From an uncultured SAR86 cluster bacterium (GTDB lineage: Bacteria; Pseudomonadota; Gammaproteobacteria; Magnimaribacterales; AG-339-G14), in NCBI GenBank assembly GCA_902595715.1, contig CACJRI010000008.1, positions 1 through 64,000 of the forward strand: DNA of 64,000 nucleotides, given 5' to 3'. Each line of letters starts with the position of its first letter. Positions within the stretch are counted from its first letter, which is position 1. Shown in pieces: positions 41,091-50,440 of this stretch. The notes below the pieces were generated by a model, which was given only the letters and a program-made list of their open reading frames with translations, had not been told where the DNA came from and made no database searches. Both the position numbers and the translations under genes were made by a program.

Positions 41091-41979
41091 AGCAATTTCT
41101 CAATCTCAAAAGTTTCCAATATCTGGATACTTAAAGCTTACAAAACCTTCCATAATTTACTTGTTGGTTTTAACTGCAGCTACTGCAATGTTCTTAGCCG
41201 ATGGTTTCGCCGGAGACTTATCTAAAGTTATCTTCGGTCTAATTGGTATAGCCTTAATTGCCTCATCTAGTGCAGTTATTAACCAAATTTTAGATGTTGA
41301 AATTGATAGCAAAATGGCAAGAACCAAAAATAGACCCTTAGTTAAAGGAGAAATTTCAGCTACCAACGCAAAAGTATTTTCTGGAATTTTGTTAGTCTCT
41401 GGAACGATACTCCTATTAATATTCAACAATGTTTTGACGCTTACGCTGACCTTGCTTACTTGGGCTTTTTATTCTTTCTTTTATACGAAACTTCTTAAGT
41501 TCGCTGGTACGCAAAATATAGTTATTGGCGGTATTGCTGGCGCAATGCCTCCACTTCTTGGGTGGACGGCAATAACCAATTCTATAGATGCCCTTCCTTT
41601 ATTAATGGTCTTAATTATTTTTATTTGGACGCCACCTCACTTTTGGGCTTTGTCTATTAACAGAAAAGAAGACTACATTGCGGCAAAGATCCCGATGATG
41701 CCAGTCATCAAAGGAACCGAGTATACAAAATTGCAAATCGCACTCTACTCAGTTTTACTAGCAGTGACTTCAATTTTCCCTTTCGCAACCGGTTATCTTG
41801 GAGGCTTCTATTTCATAAGCGCATTAGTTTTAAATGCCGCTTTCATCGGCATGGCAGTCGCTCTGATTTTTGATAAAAGCAATAAATTAGCTTTGCCTTT
41901 ATTTCTTTACTCTATTGTTTTTTTAACAATATTGTTTATTTGCATGGCCCTTGATAAATTAATTCCTATCCAACTATGA
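41080..41979 (+). CDS. ctaB: Protohaem IX farnesyltransferase (haem O synthase)
   Basis: CtaB (CyoE) adds the farnesyl chain to haem b, feeding CtaA. The 299-aa UbiA-family protein has eight or nine membrane helices and both Asp-rich motifs: NQILDVEIDSKMARTKNRPLV and, later, NRKEDYIAAKIPMMPV. The start is GTG 41080, inside the ctaA end; family proteins begin similarly with LTKPSIIYLLVLTA. Its stop overlaps the Sco ATG (ATGA). Confidence 0.95.
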   Translation: MNTEAISQSQKFPISGYLKLTKPSIIYLLVLTAATAMFLADGFAGDLSKVIFGLIGIALIASSSAVINQILDVEIDSKMARTKNRPLVKGEISATNAKVFSGILLVSGTILLLIFNNVLTLTLTLLTWAFYSFFYTKLLKFAGTQNIVIGGIAGAMPPLLGWTAITNSIDALPLLMVLIIFIWTPPHFWALSINRKEDYIAAKIPMMPVIKGTEYTKLQIALYSVLLAVTSIFPFATGYLGGFYFISALVLNAAFIGMAVALIFDKSNKLALPLFLYSIVFLTILFICMALDKLIPIQL

Positions 41980-42614
41980 GCAATAATAAATCCATCAGAA
42001 TAACCGTAGCGTCTTGCCTCCTCATCGTTTCGATGGTTGCCGGTCTTTTCGTTTACTCGACTATTGCGCCTAAAGAACTCACTGCCGAAGAGTATAAACA
42101 AATAGGATTTTATAAATTAGTAAGAACCAGACAAATCAATAATTTCGAACTAATTGAAGGAGATAGTAAGTTTTCAAACAATGATTTGGTTGGTGCATGG
42201 GATGTATTATTTCTAGGGTTTGCCTCATGCCCCGATATGTGTCCTATGACGATGAAGAAAATGGCTATGGCCAATAGCAATTTGTCAGAAGAAGCATCCT
42301 CAAAAGTAAACTTCAGAATGATTTCTGTTGATCCAGATCGTGATACACCAAAAAAAATGCAAGAATACGCAGAAGCCTTCAATCCATCCTTTACTGGAAT
42401 TACGGGCGACATTGAAGTTATTTACAAGCTAGCTACAGATTTAACACTACCTTTTGTCCCAGTGGTAGGTTCTGATACTTCAAATTATGATATGGACCAC
42501 AGCATGAATCTTGCAGTTATAGATCCAAATGGTAATTATTTTGGGTTTTTTAAGTCGCCCCACACTCCAGAAAAGATGGCAGAAGTTCTTGAAAGCATTG
42601 TAGCTTTCAACTAA
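41976..42614 (+). CDS. SCO1/SenC-family copper chaperone
   Basis: Sco proteins metallate CuA of subunit II or reduce its cysteines. The 212-aa protein has an N-terminal membrane anchor (residues 8-27) and a thioredoxin-like fold with the copper motif C85-P-D-M-C89-P and the distal His175 in DMDHSMN. ISVDPDRDTPKKM is also typical. It is the last gene of the cox cluster; 84 bp follow before the tandem membrane protein genes. Confidence 0.94.
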   Translation: MSNNKSIRITVASCLLIVSMVAGLFVYSTIAPKELTAEEYKQIGFYKLVRTRQINNFELIEGDSKFSNNDLVGAWDVLFLGFASCPDMCPMTMKKMAMANSNLSEEASSKVNFRMISVDPDRDTPKKMQEYAEAFNPSFTGITGDIEVIYKLATDLTLPFVPVVGSDTSNYDMDHSMNLAVIDPNGNYFGFFKSPHTPEKMAEVLESIVAFN

Positions 42615-42659
42615 GGCCTTTCTGTCGTTCTCAAAATAAAAAAAATAGGATATATTAAA

Positions 42660-42674
42660 TGAGAATTATTCTTA
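42660..42674. promoter_or_regulatory. Imperfect inverted repeat upstream of the tandem membrane genes (possible Fur-like operator)
   Basis: TGAGAATTATTCTTA is an imperfect 7-1-7 inverted repeat, matching 11 of 14 fixed positions of the Fur box TGATAATNATTATCA by eye. It lies about 25 nt before the ATG at 42699 and overlaps a region where TATATT (42650-42655) could act as a -10 element. In AT-rich DNA such matches can occur by chance. Confidence 0.3.
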
Positions 42675-42698
42675 TTAATTTTTTTTGGGAGAAAAAAT

Positions 42699-43115
42699 AT
42701 GGAAATGGCACAAATAAGCCAAACTTACATTTCGATCATTCAAATGAACGGACTGTTTTTTATTGGAAATGTCGTCCTTTTGTGGATGATGTTTAGAGGC
42801 GTAACTAATGCAAATCTTTACGGTGCAAATACCTTTGGCAAGGTTATGCATTCAGTAATTTCAATTTGCGTAGTCGCATTTAATACAAATACTTATGGGA
42901 ATGTAACTTCTGCTGTTAACAATTGGGCATATGCAGCTTCTCAATCTAGCGAAGAGCTTACGGGAGGTATGCAGCAGTTTGTTGACAACATGGGAGCTAC
43001 AGGCTATTCAAGTGGATCTTTAATTCCATCTGACCCTTTAGGAATTGTCTTTTTTGCGGCAATTCTTATCGCTTTAATAGGTGGAATGTGGACGGCACCC
43101 GGTCCTAAGGAATAA
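42699..43115 (+). CDS. Tandem membrane protein 1, function unknown
   Basis: I do not recognise this 138-aa protein. It has a hydrophobic segment at about residues 17-36 (GLFFIGNVVLLWMMFRGV), a weaker one at about 48-62, a polar Ser/Asn/Gly-rich middle (about 65-108), and a C-terminal helix (about 112-130) ending GMWTAPGPKE. It is paralogous to the next gene: equal length, matching GNxxxxWxxFR and a W-x-GPK tail. A strong Shine-Dalgarno sequence GGGAG lies 8-12 nt before the ATG, and a perfect terminator follows, pointing to an independent, well-expressed unit. The N-terminus lacks a cleavable signal peptide. Confidence 0.8.
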   Translation: MEMAQISQTYISIIQMNGLFFIGNVVLLWMMFRGVTNANLYGANTFGKVMHSVISICVVAFNTNTYGNVTSAVNNWAYAASQSSEELTGGMQQFVDNMGATGYSSGSLIPSDPLGIVFFAAILIALIGGMWTAPGPKE

Positions 43116-43124
43116 AAAAATATC

Positions 43125-43150
43125 AAGGGAGGCTTCAGCCTCCCTTTTTT
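43125..43150 (+). terminator. Rho-independent terminator after tandem membrane gene 1
   Basis: The stem AAGGGAGGC pairs with GCCTCCCTT around a TTCA loop, followed by a T-run (43145-43150). It lies 10 nt after the stop and only 30 nt before the ATG of the second copy. Partial read-through would allow graded expression of the two genes. Confidence 0.92.
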
Positions 43151-43179
43151 CATTTCATTAAATCTAAAAGGAGGAAAAA

Positions 43180-43596
43180 ATGGAAGAAATGCAAATATGG
43201 CAATTATTGGCAACGCAAATAATTGGATTTTCAATTTTTTTAGCTGGAAATGCTTTTCTAATATGGGTTGCATTTAGAGTATCTAAATCTGTAAATGAAA
43301 CTGGCGGGAATATTATATTCAAATTAGTTGGAACGGTTTTTGGTTTAGGCATAGTTTGGAATGGGCTCATCATTCAAGGCTTTGTTGGAAATGTAGTTCA
43401 AAGTGCTTCTTACTCACTTGGACAACTTAAAGAAAGTGGAGGAGAAGTATCAGCTTTAGCTGAAAGCTTCATGTCCCTTAACGGAACAAATTTACCTGAA
43501 TTTAGCATTATGCCGGACATAATTGGCGGTATCTGGTGGTTATCTGTTTTGGCAATTATTTTATTGCCTATATGGGGACCTAAAGCTTCTGACTAA
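43180..43596 (+). CDS. Tandem membrane protein 2, function unknown
   Basis: This second 138-aa copy is not recognised by family. It has hydrophobic segments at about residues 14-33 (IIGFSIFLAGNAFLIWVAFR), 46-70 (LVGTVFGLGIVWNGLIIQG) and 113-132 (IIGGIWWLSVLAIILLPIW), with a polar stretch of Ser/Glu/Gly between. It shares with the first copy the GNAFLIWVAFR/GNVVLLWMMFR core, helix order and the WGPK tail, but is strongly diverged, so the duplication is old. AAAGGAGG sits 6-8 nt before the ATG, one of the best ribosome-binding sites in the window. Its own terminator follows. Confidence 0.8.
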   Translation: MEEMQIWQLLATQIIGFSIFLAGNAFLIWVAFRVSKSVNETGGNIIFKLVGTVFGLGIVWNGLIIQGFVGNVVQSASYSLGQLKESGGEVSALAESFMSLNGTNLPEFSIMPDIIGGIWWLSVLAIILLPIWGPKASD

Positions 43597-43611
43597 AAAA
43601 CTAAACTAAAG

Positions 43612-43640
43612 AAAAGAGGAGGTTATGCCTCCTCTTTTTT
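43612..43640. terminator. Bidirectional terminator between tandem gene 2 and the quinone oxidoreductase
   Basis: AAGAGGAGG pairs with CCTCCTCTT around a five-base loop, flanked by A-runs on the left and a T-run on the right, so it can act in both directions. It overlaps the last two bases of the convergent gene at 43639. Confidence 0.9.
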
Positions 43641-44610
43641 ATATTTCGATTACGACTTTCCCAGTAGCAGTCCTATCTTCTAAAGATTTTATTGCCTCAA
43701 CAGCCTGATCCAAAGAATAGCTTTTGGTGATTTCTGGCTTTAGCTTGCCTTCGCTGTGCAAAGCAAATAATTCCTCAAAATTTTTAGCATTCTCTTCTGG
43801 CTCTCTGCCCGTAAAACTTCCCCAGAAGACACCGACTATTGAGCAACCTTTTAAAAGAGCTAAGTTTGTTGGAACTTTAGGAATCCCTGCTGGGAAACCA
43901 ATTACCAATACTCTTCCTTTCCAATTAACACATCTCATGCATTGCAAGAAGATATCGCCACCGACAGCATCATAAATTACGTCAGCACCCAAACCATCGG
44001 TTAACTCTTTTACTTTCTCTTTGAGCTCACCATCTCCATAGTTCACCACTTCATCAGCACCCAATCTCTTAGCGATGTCCAGTTTCTCTTGATTACTAGC
44101 TGCAGCAATTACTCTGGCACCCATCGCTTTACCAATTTCTATAGCGGTTGTACCCACTCCGCCTCCAGCTCCAGTTACTAGAAGAGTCTCACCTTTCTTT
44201 AATTCTCCTCTTTGCTTTAAGGCATAGTAAGTCGTTCCATAGTTAAGAGGAAAAGCAGCTCCGTCTTTGAAATCCATTGACTCAGGTAGAGGCATTAAAG
44301 TTGATGCAAAAGCAGATGTCTTTTCTGCTATCCCGCCGTTACCTACCATTGCAATTACTCGATCTCCTTCTTTCCAATCGGCAACACCTTCGCCTACTTC
44401 AGAAATTACTCCAGCAATTTCACCACCTGGAGAGAAAGGAAAGGGCGGTTGAAACTGATATTTCCCTTGCACAATTAAGACATCTGGAAAACTTACTCCA
44501 GCAGCTTTGACATCAACCACAACCATTCCTGGCTCTGCTCTGGGATCTTCTATTTCTTCCACTTTATGTGAATCAACGGGACCAAATTCTCTACAGACGT
44601 ATGCTTTCAT
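43639..44610 (-). CDS. NADPH:quinone oxidoreductase, zinc-free MDR family
   Basis: This 323-aa medium-chain reductase probably reduces quinones or enones with NADPH. The N-terminal GroES-like domain contains VKAAGVSFPDVLIVQGKYQ and FSPGGEIAGVISEVGEGV. The Rossmann domain has LLVTGAGGGVGTTAIEIGKAMGA, with the GxGxxG variant. The zinc-ligand Cys cluster of true alcohol dehydrogenases is absent. The C-terminus ATGKVVIEI is typical. Neighbours give no clear pathway; Qor-like enzymes often serve detoxification. A 45-bp gap separates it from gshA. Confidence 0.9.
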   Translation of the reverse strand: MKAYVCREFGPVDSHKVEEIEDPRAEPGMVVVDVKAAGVSFPDVLIVQGKYQFQPPFPFSPGGEIAGVISEVGEGVADWKEGDRVIAMVGNGGIAEKTSAFASTLMPLPESMDFKDGAAFPLNYGTTYYALKQRGELKKGETLLVTGAGGGVGTTAIEIGKAMGARVIAAASNQEKLDIAKRLGADEVVNYGDGELKEKVKELTDGLGADVIYDAVGGDIFLQCMRCVNWKGRVLVIGFPAGIPKVPTNLALLKGCSIVGVFWGSFTGREPEENAKNFEELFALHSEGKLKPEITKSYSLDQAVEAIKSLEDRTATGKVVIEI

Positions 44611-44655
44611 ATTTCTCCTAATACCAATTTAATTATTTTTAAATAGAAACAAACC

Positions 44656-46206
44656 TTATATATCGTTTACAAATTTATCAAGATAAACCTCAAACTCTTC
44701 TTCTTGATGATTTTCTAATTGTTTGAATTTTTCCAATGAACTTTTAGCTTCTTCAGAAAGATAATTTAAGTCTGTTTTTAGGCTGTTAAGAGATTTTAAA
44801 TGTTTCTTTGCCAGCTCTAAATTTAATTCTTCCCAAGTTTTATTGCTATTTTTTAATTGATCAACGATCAGCCCAGAAGGAGTAAGTGAGGCATCATTTA
44901 ATTTACCTTCTTGCTTATCCAAAGATTTCATAACCTTTTCTACATAGCCACTCATTTCAGGAGGCATCTGTTCAAAAATGCTTCTTAATGAATCAACTAC
45001 TTTCATTCCCGAATCTTTGACAGTAATTTTTTCATTGTTTTTTAAAAGTTTCAGCTCTGGGTTTCTTCCTTCTTTTACGACATTTCCCCAATTGACCAAG
45101 AGTTCTTTAATTTCATCCTGAGTAGACTTTTTATCTTCACCAAAAAAACAACCAATAAGATAGGCTTCTAAAAAATAACTAGTATCTTCATCAATGCCAG
45201 TCGGCAAAAAAGAATTGTTATCCAATGCTCGAATCTCGACATAATCTATACCTTCATCTCTTAAAACATTAATAGGTCTTTCGCCTGGTGGGGTAACTCT
45301 TTTAGGTCGAATAGAGCTGTAATATTCATTTTCAATTTGAATAATAGAAGTATTTATTTGTATTCTTTTGCCGTCTTTAATGACGCCAACTTCACCATAT
45401 CTTTTGTGTTCTTTGGTTAAAGCATTTTTTAAATCTTTTAGATATTCATCTATATCGTTGTATGCAATGTAAAGATTATCTTGTGCTTTAGACATATAGC
45501 CCAATTCACTCATTCTTAGGCAAGTAGCATATTCCAAAAACAAATCTTCTTTATTTAATTCTTCAAGGAAATTTTTTCTATCAGTGATAAAAGTTTTAGG
45601 CACCACTGGACTCGACCCAAAAAGATAAAGAATCATCCAAGCATTACGTCTAAAATTTCTTATTAAACTTAAATAAGATTTATTCTTGAAGGTCTGGAGA
45701 TCTTCTTCACCCCTTAAGCTTTCAAAGAATGCATCACTAAAAGAAAAATTATAATGAATGCCAGAGACTGTTTGCATCATCGAGCCGTACCGGTAGCTCA
45801 ATCCTGATCTGTATAAAGTTTTCAAAAGCCCAGAATTTGAAGTTCCATAATCAGCGAGTCTGATGGAATCTTCGTTCTCTATCTTGCAAGGAATGCTGCT
45901 TGGCCAAATAATTTCAGGAGTTTCTTCTACAACAAATTTACAGATTTCATCTAAATTTTTAAGAACATCTTCAACTGAGGAATGAGTAGGGGTTATCAGT
46001 TCTAATAGAGCTTCAGAAAAATCAGTTGTGATGTATTTATTTGTAAGCGCCGAACCTAATGAAGAAGGGTGGTCACTACTAGAAATGGTGTTATGTTTAG
46101 ATACTCTAAGAGATTCTTTTTCAATTCCGCGAGAAATTGAATTTTCTAGGTTTATATCACCCTTATCTGCTAGAAGAGATAAGGCCTCTCCCAAAGACCT
46201 TGTCAT
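44656..46206 (-). CDS. gshA: Glutamate--cysteine ligase (proteobacterial type)
   Basis: GshA makes gamma-glutamylcysteine, the first step of glutathione synthesis. The 516-aa protein has the E. coli-type layout: SRGIEKESLRV with the ATP/Glu-binding acidic residues, TDFSEALLELITPTH, SGIHYNFSFSD, and VEIRALDNNSFLPTGID. Length is equal to the E. coli enzyme (518 aa). gshB is not nearby. A GST-family gene lies at 51664, so glutathione is likely used. It starts 8 nt after the pckA stop. Confidence 0.95.
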   Translation of the reverse strand: MTRSLGEALSLLADKGDINLENSISRGIEKESLRVSKHNTISSSDHPSSLGSALTNKYITTDFSEALLELITPTHSSVEDVLKNLDEICKFVVEETPEIIWPSSIPCKIENEDSIRLADYGTSNSGLLKTLYRSGLSYRYGSMMQTVSGIHYNFSFSDAFFESLRGEEDLQTFKNKSYLSLIRNFRRNAWMILYLFGSSPVVPKTFITDRKNFLEELNKEDLFLEYATCLRMSELGYMSKAQDNLYIAYNDIDEYLKDLKNALTKEHKRYGEVGVIKDGKRIQINTSIIQIENEYYSSIRPKRVTPPGERPINVLRDEGIDYVEIRALDNNSFLPTGIDEDTSYFLEAYLIGCFFGEDKKSTQDEIKELLVNWGNVVKEGRNPELKLLKNNEKITVKDSGMKVVDSLRSIFEQMPPEMSGYVEKVMKSLDKQEGKLNDASLTPSGLIVDQLKNSNKTWEELNLELAKKHLKSLNSLKTDLNYLSEEAKSSLEKFKQLENHQEEEFEVYLDKFVNDI

Positions 46207-46214
46207 AAATTTTT

Positions 46215-47768
46215 TTAGATAATTGGCCCAGCCTGTCTTATTTCGTCTGAGATATCAAACTTATCTATGTTTTCCTTAAATTTAGCTGCCAATTCTTTGG
46301 CAGCAGCATCATAATCATCCTTGCTGGACCATGTTTCAGATGGATTTAATAGTTTTGTATCAACATCATTGAGCTTTGTAGGCACTTCTACATTCATGAT
46401 GTCCAGTTTTTCGGTTTCGGCATCATTTATTGAGCCATCTTGGATGGCTTTGATAACTGCTCTAGTAACTGGTATGTCAAAACGCTTACCAACCCCATAA
46501 GGACCGCCTGTCCAACCGGAATTGACAATGAAAATCTTGCTACCGAATTCTTCTATTCTCTTCATAAGCAGTTCTGCATATACTTTTGCAGGCCTAGGAA
46601 AAAAAGGTGCGCCATAACAATTTGAAAATGTAGAATCTATTTCAGAGGAAGAGCCCAACTCTGTAGAGCCTACCTTTGCTGTATAACCGCTTAGAAAATG
46701 ATAAGCCGCTGCCTCTTTAGATAAAATTGAAACTGGCGGCATAACACCTGTTAAGTCACAGGTAAGAAATATTATATTTTGTGGTTCACCACCATAATTT
46801 TTTTCCAGATGTTGTTCAACGTGACTCAGCGGATAAACAGCACGAGTATTTTCGGTAAGGGTTTGATCGGTGTAATCGATTTCTAAAGTAGATGGGTTAA
46901 AAATTACATTTTCAACTACTGCACCATGTTTTATGGCATTCCAAATGACAGGCTCATTTTTTTGCGACAAATCTACAGTCTTGGCATAACAGCCACCTTC
47001 AATATTGAAAACGATACCATTACCCCAGCCGTGTTCATCATCTCCAATGAGCCATCTTTCTGGGTCTGCTGAAAGAGTGGTTTTTCCTGTACCCGATAAT
47101 CCAAAAAATAAAGAAACATCACCGTCTTCCCCAGCATTTGCAGCACAATGCATTGGCAAAACATCAGCATCTGGCAAAATAAAATTCATCACGCCAAACA
47201 TCGATTTTTTCATCTCTCCTGCATAAGAAATTCCTAAAATTAGAACTTTCTTTTCACTGAAATTAACCATGATGGCGCCATCCGAATTTGTTCCATGAAC
47301 TTCAGGTTTGCATTTAAAGTTAGGCAAAGATCTTAAAGTCCAAACATCTTTATTAGCTGGATTGAACGAGTTAGGTTTTATAAATAAGCTTTGGCAGAAA
47401 ACATTATGCCAAGCTAATTCGTTTTCAACGTGAACCGGTTGGTAGTGTTCTTCACTTGCGCCGACATGCATGTCAGCGGTAAAAATATTTTTTCCTTTTG
47501 AATAATCTTCAGATTCTTGCCAAAGCTTAGCAAATTTTTCAGGCTCTATGGGTTGACTGTCTTTGTTCCAATTGACAGCATCGTGAGTAATTGCATCATC
47601 TACAATGAACTTATCTGCAGGGCTTCTACCAGTTCGTTTACCAGTAGTTACAACAAGAGCACCATTGCTTGCTATTACACCTTCTTTATTGTCGACTGCA
47701 ATCCTAATAAGTTCGTCAATGGGTAAATTAGAGCTCAAAATCTTTCCAGGTTGTAATATTATTAACAA
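46215..47768 (-). CDS. pckA: Phosphoenolpyruvate carboxykinase (ATP)
   Basis: PckA converts oxaloacetate to PEP, the gluconeogenic entry for cells living on acids and amino acids. The protein carries [15 protein letters not shown], the kinase motif [16 protein letters not shown] (P-loop) with the metal site IGDDEHGW, and [19 protein letters not shown]. Its 517 aa are somewhat short at the N-terminus compared with E. coli (540 aa). The frame opens at TTG 47768, with no ATG near; TTG 47738 is another option. The start is therefore uncertain by about 10 residues. Confidence 0.95.
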   Translation of the reverse strand: MLIILQPGKILSSNLPIDELIRIAVDNKEGVIASNGALVVTTGKRTGRSPADKFIVDDAITHDAVNWNKDSQPIEPEKFAKLWQESEDYSKGKNIFTADMHVGASEEHYQPVHVENELAWHNVFCQSLFIKPNSFNPANKDVWTLRSLPNFKCKPEVHGTNSDGAIMVNFSEKKVLILGISYAGEMKKSMFGVMNFILPDADVLPMHCAANAGEDGDVSLFFGLSGTGKTTLSADPERWLIGDDEHGWGNGIVFNIEGGCYAKTVDLSQKNEPVIWNAIKHGAVVENVIFNPSTLEIDYTDQTLTENTRAVYPLSHVEQHLEKNYGGEPQNIIFLTCDLTGVMPPVSILSKEAAAYHFLSGYTAKVGSTELGSSSEIDSTFSNCYGAPFFPRPAKVYAELLMKRIEEFGSKIFIVNSGWTGGPYGVGKRFDIPVTRAVIKAIQDGSINDAETEKLDIMNVEVPTKLNDVDTKLLNPSETWSSKDDYDAAAKELAAKFKENIDKFDISDEIRQAGPII

Positions 47769-47836
47769 AAGGTAGATTATTATGCCAAACTTCTTTCATA
47801 CTTCTCAAGGAAGTTGAGAATTGTTCTTATTTTATA

Positions 47837-48775
47837 ATGAATGAAACTATAGAGCTAAAAAGCGGCCAGCAAGGATATATCGAATATAAATCTTCTAATC
47901 CTTTTGAGTTTTACCATATTTTAAACGAGTTAGATAAAGCTCCAGAAATAGACGCACAAGGCTGGTTAATTTTCCCTGAAAAGGGCACAGGTCCTTTTCC
48001 CGTTATATTTTGTGTGCACGGAAGCGATAATTGGGCGGGACATCATCATGAGCACATATTGAACTTTTTAGAAGCAGGATTTGCTATTTTTAGAGTTCAT
48101 AGCTTTGATTCTCGTGGCGTTGCTTCGACTGTAGAGGATCAAATGTCTGTCACAGCTGCAATGATGATGGTTGATACATTTGAAGCCTTGAAAATTGTAT
48201 CAAGACATCCGGATATAGATTCTTCAAGAATTGGTATCACCGGTTGGAGCTTAGGTGGAACAGTAAGCTTTTACTCTTTTTGGGAGCCCCTAGCTGAAAA
48301 ATTAGCTCCTAATGGAGAAAGATTCAAATGTTGTTTACCATTTTATCCTGCAACCTATATCAAACCAGAAGAAAATAGGTGGAATTCAGGACCAATTTTA
48401 AATCTTGTTGGCGAGAGTGATAATTACACCCCTGCAGCTTTAGTGCACCAAATGTCTGATGTTGTTAATGCTTCTGGCGGCAATAGCTCAGTCATTTCTT
48501 ATCCTGGAGGAGAGCATAGTTTTGATTCCATAAATCCAGTTACTCATTGGCCAGATGCTATAGCTGTCTCAGAAAAATTTTGTACTGTTGCTGCAGATGG
48601 GAATATGACTTATGAGACAGAGTCTGGAGAAAAACTAGAAATGAACCAGCCAGAAGACAGATTAAAAATTTTTGAATCAGGTGAAATAAATTTTGGGGCT
48701 AAAACAGGAGGAGATTGGTCTATTAGGCGCCAATGCAAGAAAGACGCCCTTAATTTCTTTAAAAAAAATCTTTAA
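47837..48775 (+). CDS. Dienelactone hydrolase-like alpha/beta hydrolase
   Basis: This cytoplasmic alpha/beta-hydrolase has 312 aa. The oxyanion-loop segment VIFCVHGSDNWAGHHHEH is followed by the nucleophile elbow GITGWSLGGTVSF (GxSxG), then LNLVGESDNYTP (likely Asp region) and YPGGEHSFD (catalytic His). No signal peptide is seen. The domain resembles the dienelactone hydrolase group, but the substrate is unknown. It stands alone, divergent from pckA with 68 bp between, and converges on the carboxylesterase gene with no space between stops. Confidence 0.85.
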   Translation: MNETIELKSGQQGYIEYKSSNPFEFYHILNELDKAPEIDAQGWLIFPEKGTGPFPVIFCVHGSDNWAGHHHEHILNFLEAGFAIFRVHSFDSRGVASTVEDQMSVTAAMMMVDTFEALKIVSRHPDIDSSRIGITGWSLGGTVSFYSFWEPLAEKLAPNGERFKCCLPFYPATYIKPEENRWNSGPILNLVGESDNYTPAALVHQMSDVVNASGGNSSVISYPGGEHSFDSINPVTHWPDAIAVSEKFCTVAADGNMTYETESGEKLEMNQPEDRLKIFESGEINFGAKTGGDWSIRRQCKKDALNFFKKNL

Positions 48776-50440
48776 TCAAAGGTTTAAGTCAATATCTTTT
48801 GCTAGAGCTTTAAATAACTTATCGTTATCTAGCTTGCTTTCAAAAACCTTGTCGCCATAAATTTTAAAAACAGGGCTGGTTGATGAAAATTTTGGCCAAT
48901 TTCCTTTTGGCTTCCCATTTTTAGCAAAATAAGTCCAATCAGAAACCATTATTTCGCTAAGTTCTTCATCCCAAGCATCCTTTGCGACAAAAGGAAAAAA
49001 ACTTCCAAATAGGTATGCAAGTTCTAAGGCATGAGTAGCGCCAAGAGTTTGTTTCTCAGAGGGCACGGCTCGATCAAATAAATACATGTACGTTGTTAAG
49101 TCATCTTCACTTCTTTTCTGCGCAGCATAATATGCAGGCCCTCCAAAAAATAAATCACCCCAAATTTGAGTCGCTGATTCATAAGGATTTAGTCCTAGAG
49201 ATTTTTCATATTCTCTTAACTCATCTGGCACATCTGAATCAGCTTTACCTGTAAAATCATTCTGGCTTTGCCAAAACTCATTCAGCCAATCGTTAGAAGA
49301 AATTGTTTGATTAAAAACTTCTTTTGGCGTGACCAAAGGAAATAATGAGGTCCCTTCATTGGCATTGAAACCGGTAATATACGGAACATTGTGTGTTGTT
49401 CCATTTCGGTAGGCGTCATGAAACCTTTCAGGAAAGAAAAAGCCATCAACTACTTGCGCCATGCTTCCAATAAGCTCTTGATCTTTAACAGGATCTGAAA
49501 GTTGAACAATCTTGCTAGCAGGAATATTTCGTAAACCTTCCAGAGCGCTATCATTATTTTCTATTCCAAAATGATCAGCAAGAGCCATACCAATTTTTTC
49601 GGCAGAGATTAATTTAGAATCGTTCCTTAAATTTCTTATGGGAAAAATTCCAGATCCGCTTTGGGATATAGCTTTATGGAAAAGACCTTTAGAATATGGG
49701 GAGGCTAATAAAGTGCCAACGGCTTGACCGCCAGCTGATTCTCCAAAAATAGTTACATTGCTTGGATCTCCTCCAAAAGCTTCGATATTTTTCTTAACCC
49801 ATTTTAAAGCGGCGATCATGTCTAAAGAACCATAATTTCCTGAAACATTATTTTCTGATTCTGCGGATAATTTTGGATGAGCAAACCAACCAAGAGAGCC
49901 AAGGCGATAGTTTGTTGTCACGAGTATTACGTCTTTTTCAGCAAATTTTGAAGTCAAGTAAATGCTTTCTCCTCCAGAACCAAATCTACTTGCTCCACCA
50001 TGAATCCAAAACATTACTGGTAAATTTTTCTTCTCTTTAGGCGCAATCACATTTAGAAATAAGCAGTCTTCCGAGTACTCTGTAGATTGACCTAAATTGA
50101 GAAAAGCTAATATATTAATTATTAATTTTTCATGCCAAGCGAGCCCAAAACCATCAAGCATTAGTTCTAAGAATAAAGAATTGCCAATATTGGTAGGCTG
50201 CATGCATGCAGCTCCAAATTCTGTTGCTTCTCTAACTCCCGCCCATTTTTTTGTTGGTGCAGGAGGCTTCCATCTCAGGTCTCCAACTGGAGCTTCAGCG
50301 AAGGGAATTCCCAGAAAATAATTCACGTTTTCTTTCTCATAACCCTTTAAATCGCCATCTATAGTTCTAACTATTTCTGTAGATGGTGAAGAGCAACCTA
50401 TGAAAAAACCAACAATCAATAAGGAGAATACTGTTTTCAT
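48776..50440 (-). CDS. Type B carboxylesterase lipoprotein
   Basis: This esterase of the COesterase (cholinesterase-like) family is probably lipid-anchored in the envelope. Starting at ATG 50440 it has 554 aa, with signal MKTVFSLLIVGFFIGCSSPS containing a lipobox-like FIGC. Typical motifs are NYFLGIPFAEAPVGDLRWKPP, EDCLFLNVIAP, FWIHGGASRFGSG (oxyanion hole), FGESAGGQAVG with the catalytic Ser, and GATHALELAYLFG with the probable catalytic His. The start is fixed by TGATG overlap with the upstream gene's stop; the frame extends 33 nt beyond it. Substrate unknown. Confidence 0.92.
   Translation of the reverse strand: MKTVFSLLIVGFFIGCSSPSTEIVRTIDGDLKGYEKENVNYFLGIPFAEAPVGDLRWKPPAPTKKWAGVREATEFGAACMQPTNIGNSLFLELMLDGFGLAWHEKLIINILAFLNLGQSTEYSEDCLFLNVIAPKEKKNLPVMFWIHGGASRFGSGGESIYLTSKFAEKDVILVTTNYRLGSLGWFAHPKLSAESENNVSGNYGSLDMIAALKWVKKNIEAFGGDPSNVTIFGESAGGQAVGTLLASPYSKGLFHKAISQSGSGIFPIRNLRNDSKLISAEKIGMALADHFGIENNDSALEGLRNIPASKIVQLSDPVKDQELIGSMAQVVDGFFFPERFHDAYRNGTTHNVPYITGFNANEGTSLFPLVTPKEVFNQTISSNDWLNEFWQSQNDFTGKADSDVPDELREYEKSLGLNPYESATQIWGDLFFGGPAYYAAQKRSEDDLTTYMYLFDRAVPSEKQTLGATHALELAYLFGSFFPFVAKDAWDEELSEIMVSDWTYFAKNGKPKGNWPKFSSTSPVFKIYGDKVFESKLDNDKLFKALAKDIDLNL

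Noticed and set aside
47426-47442. Palindrome-like TTTTCAACGTGAACC in pckA as another parS
   Set aside because: Has an extra base in the core and several mismatches in both arms.
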